From DATKHR01 sp035939575 (GTDB lineage Bacteria > Acidobacteriota > Vicinamibacteria > Vicinamibacterales > CAVVIG01): DNA of 64,000 nucleotides. Made by a program: the position numbers and the translations under genes. The stretch covers positions 1 through 64,000 of the forward strand of contig DASZFS010000536.1 in assembly GCA_035939575.1 (NCBI GenBank), given 5' to 3'. Below, in pieces: positions 25,567 to 33,281 of this stretch (position 1 is the stretch's first letter; the number at the start of each line of letters is the position of its first letter). The notes under the pieces are model-generated. The model did not search any database. It was not told the origin of the DNA and was given only the letters and a program-made list of their open reading frames with translations.

Positions 25567-27309
25567 CTACGGCAACCCGAGGGCAACGATTGAACTGCCG
25601 GACGCAATTGCCACGAGCTGCTTGCCGCCAGCGAGATAGGCCATCGGCGTCGAGAACGTCGAAATCTTCATGGCCACTTCGGCGAGCTTCTTCCCGGTCC
25701 TGGCATCGACCGCGTAGAAGTTCCGGCCGATGGCCTGGAAGACCACGTCGCCCGCCGTGACGAGATTGCCGCCGTTGGTGGTCCCGGGGAACTCCGTCAC
25801 CCACGCCAGGTCGCCGGTCGCCGGATCGTAGGCGGCGATGTTCTGCGTCGCGTTGTCCGTCGACATCTTCCACTCGATGATGTTCTGGAAATGGCCCGGG
25901 TTGTTGAGTCCGGGCTGCAGGGGCGCGGTGAGCGGTTTCGCCTGGAGAATCATCGCGTTGTTCTTGCCCGTCACGTACAGCCAGCCGGTGCGCGGGCTGA
26001 ACGCCGACGAGCCGCGATTGGGTCCGCCCACGGCGCCCGGCGCAATCAGGAGCGCCTCCTTGCTCGACGGCGGCGTGAAGATCACCCGGGACTTCTCGGC
26101 GAGCTTCGGATCCTCGATATTGGGCGGGAACGTCGCGCAGAACGGTGACTGGGGGACGAACCGCGCGGTGTACGGGATCGGCTGGGTTGGATAGACCTCC
26201 TCGCCAGGCACGTCGCTCTTGGTCGGAACGGCCGTCTCGATGATCGGGAAGATCGGCTTGCCCGTTTCGCGGTTGACCGCGTAGACGTAGCACGTCTTCG
26301 CCAGCGACGCGAGCCCCTTCACGACCTTTCCCTTGACCGTCACCTCGAACAGGGTGGGCCCCGTGACCAGGTCCCAATCCCAGATGTCGTGGTGAAGCGC
26401 CTGCACATGCCACTTCAGCTTTCCTGTATTCATGTCGAGCGCGACGATCGAATTAGTGAAGAGATTCGCGCCCTTGCGCTTGGAACCGTCATAGTTGGGA
26501 GACGGGTTCGACACGTTGACGTAGACCATGCCCAGCGCGGCATCGACCGCGGGCGCGCTCCAGACGCCGCCGCCCAGGCGATCGGTGCCGCTCCACGTAT
26601 CTTTAATGAGATCCCAGCCGTCGTCCTTGGGCCCCTGCGGAATGGTGCGGAACACCCACTTGACCCGCCCGGTCGGCCCGTCGAGGGCGACCACCAGCCC
26701 ACCGGGAACCAACCCTTCAGACGAGGCCAGTCCCACGAACAGCGTCCCGTTCGCATACGTCGGCGCCGACGCCATGAAGTAGCCGAGCGTCTCGGGATTG
26801 ACGTCTGCCGGGTATTTGCCTGGGTCCTTGAAGTCGAGTGCCACGCGTGCCGGGTTCAGCACACCGTTCGTGCCGAACGCCGCGACGGGACGTCCGGTTT
26901 CCGCCTCGAAGGCGGCGATCATCGACCGTCCGGCGGCGTAGACGCGGCCGTCGCCATATGCCGGCCCGCGCCCGCCGCCGGGGAATTCCTGTGCGGCCGT
27001 TTTCGTCCACATCGTCGTCCCGGTTGAGGCATCGATGGCGAACAGGGTCTGCCCGGAGTTCACGTACATGATGCCGCCGACAACGATCGGCGTGGCCGTG
27101 CCGACCGAGGACGTCCTCGGCAGGTCGAGCTGCCACTTGACCGCCAGCTTTCCCGCGTTTGTCGCGTTGATCTGATCCAGCGGTGAGAACCGGCTGCTCT
27201 CCGGGTCCAGGTTGTGCAGTGGCCAGTCGCCGACGGCAGGCTTCTGGGCGCTCGCTGACGCGGACAGCGTCGCGAGTACGGCTATGAGCGCGAGCAAGGT
27301 GCGAGGCAT
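25567..27309 (-). CDS. Exported PQQ-type quinoprotein-like beta-propeller
   Basis: This 580-residue protein has a signal peptide (RTLLALIAVLATLSASASA). The N-terminus, GDWPLHNLDPESSRFSPLDQ, is the usual opening of PQQ-dependent alcohol/glucose dehydrogenase-like proteins. The repeats carry the propeller tryptophan-docking pattern (GTTMWTKTAA, GRVKWVFRTI, GKLKWHVQAL, GDLAWVTEF). Length fits the soluble quinoprotein family, with no fused cytochrome domain. A typical annotation would be a PQQ-binding-like propeller or an alcohol dehydrogenase; activity cannot be confirmed, since I could not verify the adjacent-cysteine disulfide of methanol dehydrogenases. It converges on the response regulator, with 25 bases between. 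Confidence 0.8.
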   Translation of the reverse strand: MPRTLLALIAVLATLSASASAQKPAVGDWPLHNLDPESSRFSPLDQINATNAGKLAVKWQLDLPRTSSVGTATPIVVGGIMYVNSGQTLFAIDASTGTTMWTKTAAQEFPGGGRGPAYGDGRVYAAGRSMIAAFEAETGRPVAAFGTNGVLNPARVALDFKDPGKYPADVNPETLGYFMASAPTYANGTLFVGLASSEGLVPGGLVVALDGPTGRVKWVFRTIPQGPKDDGWDLIKDTWSGTDRLGGGVWSAPAVDAALGMVYVNVSNPSPNYDGSKRKGANLFTNSIVALDMNTGKLKWHVQALHHDIWDWDLVTGPTLFEVTVKGKVVKGLASLAKTCYVYAVNRETGKPIFPIIETAVPTKSDVPGEEVYPTQPIPYTARFVPQSPFCATFPPNIEDPKLAEKSRVIFTPPSSKEALLIAPGAVGGPNRGSSAFSPRTGWLYVTGKNNAMILQAKPLTAPLQPGLNNPGHFQNIIEWKMSTDNATQNIAAYDPATGDLAWVTEFPGTTNGGNLVTAGDVVFQAIGRNFYAVDARTGKKLAEVAMKISTFSTPMAYLAGGKQLVAIASGSSIVALGLP

Positions 27310-27351
27310 GCGGGAGAGTATAGCGGAGGGGTCCCGGTGGCGGCGATTCCG

Positions 27352-29796
27352 CTATTCTGCGCGCAAATCGCCCACAACGAGTTTGCCGGCCCGCACGATC
27401 GGCATCGCGCACGCGAGCGCCGAAGCGATGGCGACGGCCGACGCGACTTCAGCGAATGTCGCGGGATCGGCCGCCGCCACTCCGAAGAAACTCGTCGACA
27501 GGAGGCGCGTCACGGCGAACGCGATCGCGAGACCCAGGGCGAGGCCGACGCCTATGAAGCGGATGCCGTGGTCCATGATGAGCTGAAGGATGTTCCAGCG
27601 GCTGGCACCGAGTGCGACGCGTATGCCAATTTCACGCGCCCGCTGATTCGTCGTGTACTTCACGACGGCGTAGATCCCGGTAATCGCCAGCGCCAGGGCC
27701 GCCACCGCGAACGCGGCCATGAGGGACAAGCTGAATCGGCGGGGAGCCATCGCGTCAGAGAGGTAGTGCCCCATCGGTCTGATCTGCGACGCCGCGACCT
27801 CGGGATCAAGCCGGCGGACCTCTCTCGTGAAGTCGGCTGCCAACGTCATCGGATCGCCTGAGGTGCGCGTAATCCAGAACATGTTGCCGGCGGCCGCATC
27901 GACGTTATCCGGATGGATTTGTGGATAGGTCACATACACGTCCCAGGTCGGCTCCGCGTCCAATGCCATCTGCTGAACGTTCCCGACGACACCGATGACT
28001 TCGACCGGCCTTGGGGGGCCATCGTTGTCGTCGATCAGCAGACGGGCGCCGACAGGCTCCATGCGATCCAGCCAGCGGCTGGCGAGTGCCTCGCTGACGA
28101 CGGCGACGGCACGCGCCTTCTCTGTGTCAGGCTCGGAGAACGTGCGCCCGCGCCTCAGCGGGATGCGTGCCGTCTCGAAGTAGCCTGACGACACAGTGCG
28201 GAACTGCGCCAGTGGCACGCGCTCTCGCTCGATCGCACGACCATCGACGGTGAACGGCACGCGCGAGAAGAGACCGCTCAACGGCAGCAGCGAAACGGCG
28301 CCCGTATGGGTCACTCGCGGCATGGACGAGAGCCGCTCGACGAGTGCCCGCTGGAACGTTACGATCCGGTCTCGATCGTGGAATCGCGTGGCCGGAAGCG
28401 TGAGCCGCGCCGACAGCACGCCGTTCGCGTCGAATCCAGGGTCCACCGCCTGCACGTTGGCAAAGCTCTTCGCCAACATCGCCATGACGATCACGAGCAC
28501 GACGGCCAGCGCGACCTCGCAGCTGACCAGAAGACCCCGAATGCCGCGACCGCCAGCCGTCGAACCGCGACCGCTCGCCTGCAGCGTGTCGCGCACGTCC
28601 ACGCGAGCAGAGGCGGCCGCAGGGACGACGCCGAAGAGCACGCCCGTCAATGATGAGAGGACGAACGAGAACACCAGCACCACCACGTCCACGCGGACCT
28701 CACCGGCTCGCGGCAATCCGGCCGGCGCGAGCACGCGTAGCGCCGCTACGCCCCAATGCGCGATCAGCACGCCGAGCAGACCGCCAGAGATGCTCATCAG
28801 CAAGGCTTCAATCAGGACCTGACGGATGACTTGCGCGCGCGAGGATCCGAGCGCGAGCTGCACCGCCACGTCCTTTCGCCGGGTCGTCGCCCGGGTCAGC
28901 ATCAGGTTGGCGAGGTTGGCGCACGCGATTGCCAAGACAGCCCCAACCGCGGCGAACAGCGTCAGCAGCGCGACGCGAAAGGGCCCGACGATGCCGTCGA
29001 TCACAGGGATCAAACGGACGCCACGCTTCCGCGCGTTCTCGACGGGAAATTGGCCTTGCAGACGGCGCGCGATGGCCGTCAGATCGCTCGTGGCCTGCGC
29101 CGGGGACACCCCCTCGCCAAGCCGGCCGGCGCCTATGATGAAATTCAAGGAATTACGAGCGCCACGCCGTTGATCCTGATCCGGCGAGAAAGGGAGCACG
29201 ATGTCGACGTCGCGAACCGGCAGCGCGAAACCGGCCGCCAGGATGCCCACGACCGTGTACTCCTCGCCATTGAGACGGATCGTGCGGCCGACCGTTGCCG
29301 GCTCGCCGCCGAATCGCCGGATCCAGAACGGTTCGGCGAGCACGACGACGTGCTCCTGGCCTGGTCCTTCGTCCTCGGGGCGCAGCACGCGCCCGAGGCG
29401 CGCCCGTGCGCCGATGACGTCAAACAGATTGCCGGTGGCCCGAATGCCCTGCACGCGCTCCGCCGCGGCTTCGTCGCTCAGATTAGCGCCGTAGGCGAAG
29501 AACCCGGCGAAGCCTGAAAGCGTCCGCGCGGACTCGCGATAGTCGATGAAATCCGGCACGTTGAACGGCGTGCGATCGTGGCCGGCCTGGTCGGACCAGA
29601 TCCAAAACACCTGTTCGACGTTGCGATAGGGCAACTGTCGGAGCAGGACGGCATAGACAACGCTGAAGATCGCCGTCGTCGCCCCGACCGTCCATGCCAC
29701 CGTGGTGACAGCGGCAGCGGCGAACACCGGCGCCTTGCGAAGCGATCTGATGCCGTAGCGGATGTCCCGTGAGAGGTTCGATAGCGAGTTCGTCAT
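27352..29796 (-). CDS. ADOP-type ABC transporter permease (MacB/FtsX family)
   Basis: The start at 29796 has GGAG eight bases upstream; the longer frame to 29937 overlaps the synthetase gene. The 814-residue protein is built as a duplicated permease: N-terminal helix with the family signature TVGATTAIFSVVYAVLLRQLP, a periplasmic MacB_PCD domain, a central FtsX block of three helices (LLTLFAAVGAVLAIACANLANL ...), a second periplasmic domain, and a C-terminal FtsX block (LSLMAAFAVAALALAITGIY ...). This two-unit form without an ATPase is typical of Acidobacteria. It lacks the N-terminal prefix domain found in the copy at 42069-44780. Substrate unknown; export of peptides or lipids is the usual guess for the family. 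Confidence 0.88.
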   Translation of the reverse strand: MTNSLSNLSRDIRYGIRSLRKAPVFAAAAVTTVAWTVGATTAIFSVVYAVLLRQLPYRNVEQVFWIWSDQAGHDRTPFNVPDFIDYRESARTLSGFAGFFAYGANLSDEAAAERVQGIRATGNLFDVIGARARLGRVLRPEDEGPGQEHVVVLAEPFWIRRFGGEPATVGRTIRLNGEEYTVVGILAAGFALPVRDVDIVLPFSPDQDQRRGARNSLNFIIGAGRLGEGVSPAQATSDLTAIARRLQGQFPVENARKRGVRLIPVIDGIVGPFRVALLTLFAAVGAVLAIACANLANLMLTRATTRRKDVAVQLALGSSRAQVIRQVLIEALLMSISGGLLGVLIAHWGVAALRVLAPAGLPRAGEVRVDVVVLVFSFVLSSLTGVLFGVVPAAASARVDVRDTLQASGRGSTAGGRGIRGLLVSCEVALAVVLVIVMAMLAKSFANVQAVDPGFDANGVLSARLTLPATRFHDRDRIVTFQRALVERLSSMPRVTHTGAVSLLPLSGLFSRVPFTVDGRAIERERVPLAQFRTVSSGYFETARIPLRRGRTFSEPDTEKARAVAVVSEALASRWLDRMEPVGARLLIDDNDGPPRPVEVIGVVGNVQQMALDAEPTWDVYVTYPQIHPDNVDAAAGNMFWITRTSGDPMTLAADFTREVRRLDPEVAASQIRPMGHYLSDAMAPRRFSLSLMAAFAVAALALAITGIYAVVKYTTNQRAREIGIRVALGASRWNILQLIMDHGIRFIGVGLALGLAIAFAVTRLLSTSFFGVAAADPATFAEVASAVAIASALACAMPIVRAGKLVVGDLRAE

Positions 29797-29920
29797 GGCG
29801 CCCGCTCCGGCCATGCTATCGAAGACGATGCGACGATTTCCGACAGAGATGCGCCGAAATCCGCCACGGCTGGGGGCAGCGGGACAATCTTTTGGAACCC
29901 GACGAGAGATCCGAGGACTT

Positions 29921-32122
29921 CTAACCTCCAGCGTCAACCGCAGTTGCTTTCATGGACGCGACATCTCGACGCTCTACAAGCGCGTCGACGATGGCGAACG
30001 GATCGCCTTCGGCTGCAACGATGAACGGGTTGATGTCGATTGACGCGACTGTGTCCAGAGCCGTCATCAACTGACCTAACCGGGCCGCCGCCTGGCAGAG
30101 GGGTTCAATGTTCAACGGCGGTTCGCCGCGTACTCCCTTCAAGATGGGCGCGATGCGGAGCCGATTCAGGGACTCGCGTACTGCGTCGACATCAAATGGC
30201 GGAAGCAGAAAATCCAGGTCGCACAGCACCTCGACGTACTTGCCGCCGTCGCCCACCATAATGACGGGCCCGAAGGTGGGATCCAACCGGGCGCCAAGCG
30301 CGAACTCCCGCCCCCCTCGGAGCATCTGAGCGACCAGCACGGGCTCCCCGCTCAACCCCACGTCATCCATGCGCGTTCTCATCGCGCGGAACGCCGAACG
30401 CGCATCTCCCTCCGTCTGGATGTTGAGGACCACGAGTCCCATCTCCGACTTGTGGGCGATTCGAGGCGAGCAGGCCTTGAGCACGACAGGCGCGCCGATG
30501 TCCGCAAACGCGGCGCGGACATCCGCTTCGGTCGTACACACCTGGTGCGTCACCGTCGGCAGGCCCCAGCGCCGCAGAAAGGCGAGGCCGTCGGCCTCGC
30601 TCAAGAAGCGCGACTCTCCCGCGGGGAGCTGGACGACATCACAGATTGGCGAGGGACGATGTTTCCGGCGCATGAGGGCCGCGTGGTGGACGATTTGAGA
30701 TAGCGATCGAATCGCCTCGGTCTGGTTCGCAAACGTCGGAATGCCCGCCGCCCTGAAGTGCGCGGCGACGCCGTCCTGAGGCGCCGCGACCGTAATCGGT
30801 ATGGAGCGCATCTCCGCGAATCTGGACGCAGCCGTCGCAAACGCGTTGACGTCGTATCCCGCTCCCGCCGCTGAAAGCCCGACGAACAACAGGTCGGTGG
30901 CGGGATCCTCGGCGACCGTCGACAGGACTCTTCCGAACAGGCTGTTGTCAGCAAGCAGCGCGGCGGTGACGTCGATGGGATTGGTCACGGTCGCGAACAC
31001 CGGCAACGCCGCCGACAGGCTGGCGACCGTCTCGGCCTTCAACGTGGCGAGCTCCAGGTCGACATCCTTCGCCGTATCGGCCGCCATGACGCAGCTCGCG
31101 CCGGAATTGCTGATCGCGACGAGACGCCGTCCGCGAGGCCGCCACCCTTTCAGGTACAGCTCCGTCGCGGCAATCATCTCGTGAACATCGCGCACGCGCC
31201 AGATCGCGTGACGGCGGAAGAACGCGTCGACGACGCGATCCTCTGTGGCGAGTGCGCCGGTATGGCTGCGCGCCGCCGCTTGCCCGCGCGCGCTCCGCCC
31301 TGACTTGATTGCGACGATGGGAATGTCGCGCTCCCTGGCGGTCGCAGCGGCCAGGGCCAGGGTCTCCGGATCGCGCAGCGCCTCGAAGTAGAGCAGCAGG
31401 AGCCGCACGTCCGGATCGCCGAGCACGGCGAGCGCGAGCTCCGACATGCTCACGTCGGCGTCATTCCCCGTGGAGTGGGCATGCCGGACGCCGATGCCAC
31501 GCGCACGCAAGAGCCCGTATGGCACGGCACTCATGACGCCGCTCTGGCTGACGATGGCGACCGGACCGTCGCCGGCTTCGCTGTCGAGAAAGATTGTCGA
31601 GAAGCTGGCGACTGCGCCATTCGCGAAATTGGCGAGTCCCTGGGAATTCGGTCCGATCACGCGCATGCCGCTCGCGCGCGCAAGCGCCACGATATCCTGC
31701 TCGGACCGGATGGCCGAGGGATCGGCGGTTTCACCAAAGCCGGACGACATGACGATCGAGACCTTGACGCCGCTGGACGCGCATTCAGCGACGGCGCCCA
31801 CGGTCGCCACGGTGGGTGTCGCAATGACGGCCAGGTCCGGAACCTCCGGCAGCGCGGCGAGATTCGGATAGGCGACCAGGCCCTGGACCGACGCGCGGTT
31901 CGGATTGATCGGATAGACGCGCCCGCGGTACCCGAATCGGGCCAGGTACGCCAGCGGGCGGCCGCCGACCTTATTCGGGTGCTCGGAGGCGCCGATGACG
32001 GCAATTGCGCCGGGATTCAGGGCGTATTGGAGCGATGCCAGGCCCGCAGATCGCGAGAGAACAGGAACCGGCAGAAGAATGGTTGACCGACTATCCAACT
32101 GACTATCCATCGGGGGGTCCAT
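29921..32122 (-). CDS. ADP-forming acyl-CoA synthetase (acetate-CoA ligase type), single-chain
   Basis: This 733-residue protein joins the parts of NDP-forming acyl-CoA synthetases. Residues ~25-160 are a CoA-binding Rossmann domain (PGAIAVIGASEHPNKVGGRP). Residues ~170-480 are succinyl-CoA-ligase-like domains with the phosphohistidine segment (SHTGALATEDRVVDAF). Residues ~515-733 are an ATP-grasp domain (VVLKACSPRIAHKSEMGLV ... INPFIV). It would interconvert acyl-CoA plus ADP and Pi with free acid plus ATP in the cytoplasm. It shares its strand with the IclR regulator just upstream (25-base gap), so organic-acid or aromatic-acid catabolism under IclR control is plausible. The start could be 32110 rather than 32122. 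Confidence 0.88.
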   Translation of the reverse strand: MDPPMDSQLDSRSTILLPVPVLSRSAGLASLQYALNPGAIAVIGASEHPNKVGGRPLAYLARFGYRGRVYPINPNRASVQGLVAYPNLAALPEVPDLAVIATPTVATVGAVAECASSGVKVSIVMSSGFGETADPSAIRSEQDIVALARASGMRVIGPNSQGLANFANGAVASFSTIFLDSEAGDGPVAIVSQSGVMSAVPYGLLRARGIGVRHAHSTGNDADVSMSELALAVLGDPDVRLLLLYFEALRDPETLALAAATARERDIPIVAIKSGRSARGQAAARSHTGALATEDRVVDAFFRRHAIWRVRDVHEMIAATELYLKGWRPRGRRLVAISNSGASCVMAADTAKDVDLELATLKAETVASLSAALPVFATVTNPIDVTAALLADNSLFGRVLSTVAEDPATDLLFVGLSAAGAGYDVNAFATAASRFAEMRSIPITVAAPQDGVAAHFRAAGIPTFANQTEAIRSLSQIVHHAALMRRKHRPSPICDVVQLPAGESRFLSEADGLAFLRRWGLPTVTHQVCTTEADVRAAFADIGAPVVLKACSPRIAHKSEMGLVVLNIQTEGDARSAFRAMRTRMDDVGLSGEPVLVAQMLRGGREFALGARLDPTFGPVIMVGDGGKYVEVLCDLDFLLPPFDVDAVRESLNRLRIAPILKGVRGEPPLNIEPLCQAAARLGQLMTALDTVASIDINPFIVAAEGDPFAIVDALVERRDVASMKATAVDAGG

Positions 32123-32146
32123 CGCACTGTGCCACTGCGGCGTGTT

Positions 32147-33049
32147 CTAGGCGGCACCGAAACGCCGCGCACCTTGAAAGCGGCCGTCCTGGCGCAGGCC
32201 TCGTCCCTGGAGCTGACGCTCGTCGGCTCCGAATGTCCGTGAGATGTTCTCTGCCGCTCGCAGCAGAACAGTCAGATGCTTTCCCCGGAGCTCCTTGAGC
32301 GAGACGCGCGAGGCAGACGCGCCGACGTTGATCGCCGCTCGAACGTGGCCCGTTCGATCGACGATCGGCGCCGCCACCGAGCGTATGCCGTCTTCGCTTT
32401 CGCCGTCGTTCCACGCCCAGCCCCTGGCGCGAACCTCCGCGATCGCCTCGCGCAGGCGGGACGGGTTACATATTGAGCGCTGCGTCATCGGGTGCAAAGG
32501 GCCGCTCGCGAAGAACGCCTCGAGTTCGGCCGGCGTCATGTTCGCCAGGAACACCTTGCCCATTGACGTACAGTGCGCCGGCAGTCGGGAGCCGACTGAG
32601 ATCGTGCTGCCGAACAGGCGCTTGGGCGACACGCGCGCGATGTACACGATGTCCCGCCCATCGAGCACCGACATCGAGCACGACTCGCGCAGCGTATCGA
32701 CCACGACCTCCATGTGAGGCCGTCCGATCGTCGCGACGCTCATCGTCGACAGAAAGGTGAACCCCAGCTCGAGGATCTTCGGGGTGAGCGAGAAATGGGC
32801 TCCTTCCTGAGCGACGTACTCCAGCGACGCCAGCGTCAGGAGGTACCTTCGAGCGACGGCGCGCGCCAGACCGGTGCGCGCGGCCACGTCGGTGATCGTC
32901 GCTTCCGGACGTTCCTCCGAGAACGTCTTCAACACCGCGAAGGCGCGTTCGACCGCCTGCACGAAGTGGCGGTCCGATGCCGACGCGCGCGGCACGCGGC
33001 TCGCCCGGGCCGCCCTGGCCGTCGTATCGGAACCTCCGCGCTGTGTCAC
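32147..33049 (-). CDS. IclR-family transcriptional regulator
   Basis: The start is a GTG at 33049 backed by an excellent AAGGAGG; the ATG-led frame to 33202 runs into the promoter region. The 300-residue protein has an N-terminal winged helix-turn-helix (AVERAFAVLKTFSEE, TITDVAARTGLARAVARRYL) and a C-terminal GAF-like effector domain (SMSVLDGRDIVYIARV, LPAHCTSMGKVFLANM, GIRSVAAPIVDRTGHVRAAI). The family binds small aromatic or organic acids. It sits upstream of the acyl-CoA synthetase and divergent from the TonB receptor and peptidase genes. Two near-identical 19-bp sites in the shared promoter are probable binding sites. Confidence 0.92.
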   Translation of the reverse strand: MTQRGGSDTTARAARASRVPRASASDRHFVQAVERAFAVLKTFSEERPEATITDVAARTGLARAVARRYLLTLASLEYVAQEGAHFSLTPKILELGFTFLSTMSVATIGRPHMEVVVDTLRESCSMSVLDGRDIVYIARVSPKRLFGSTISVGSRLPAHCTSMGKVFLANMTPAELEAFFASGPLHPMTQRSICNPSRLREAIAEVRARGWAWNDGESEDGIRSVAAPIVDRTGHVRAAINVGASASRVSLKELRGKHLTVLLRAAENISRTFGADERQLQGRGLRQDGRFQGARRFGAA

Positions 33050-33095
33050 CGGTGCCTCCTTCGCGCAGAGAACGTCTTGCGCGTCAAGAGCCCGT

Positions 33096-33114
33096 ATGTT
33101 CGCATGTCGCCCGA
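33096..33114. promoter_or_regulatory. Candidate IclR operator, site 1
   Basis: ATGTTCGCATGTCGCCCGA matches site 2 (33193-33211) in 17 of 19 positions. It lies 47 bases upstream of the IclR start codon. Its core (TTCGCATGTCG) is an imperfect inverted repeat of the type IclR-family dimers bind. Confidence 0.5.
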
Positions 33115-33171
33115 TCACTGTCAAAAGCGGACAGCGGGTCGAACTTGACATCGTCACTGCCGTGCGGCATC

Positions 33172-33192
33172 GTGGGCGCCTAAAACGCCCAC
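33172..33192. promoter_or_regulatory. Inverted repeat adjoining operator site 2
   Basis: GTGGGCG and CGCCCAC arms, perfectly complementary, flank CCTAAAA and end directly where candidate operator 2 begins. A TTGACA at 33145-33150 could be a -35 for the receptor gene, but no good -10 follows. The repeat may be an extra protein site or a leader hairpin. Confidence 0.35.
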
Positions 33193-33211
33193 ATGTGCGC
33201 ATATCGCCCGA
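33193..33211. promoter_or_regulatory. Candidate IclR operator, site 2
   Basis: ATGTGCGCATATCGCCCGA is the second copy of the 19-bp element, 97 bases from site 1 in direct orientation and 70 bases before the receptor ATG. Differences from site 1 are T to G at position 5 and G to A at position 11; the change at position 11 improves local symmetry (GCGCATATCGC). Confidence 0.5.
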
Positions 33212-33281
33212 ACGTCGGTCTCCGGATCATGGCGCTCCTCGCGTGGGATGTCCTTGTGCGTCGCGATGAAAGGGGAGGTTC

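Noticed and set aside
33145..33173. TTGACA as a sigma-70 promoter for the TonB receptor
   Set aside because: The -35 is perfect but the sequence 17 bases later (CATCGT) is a poor -10.
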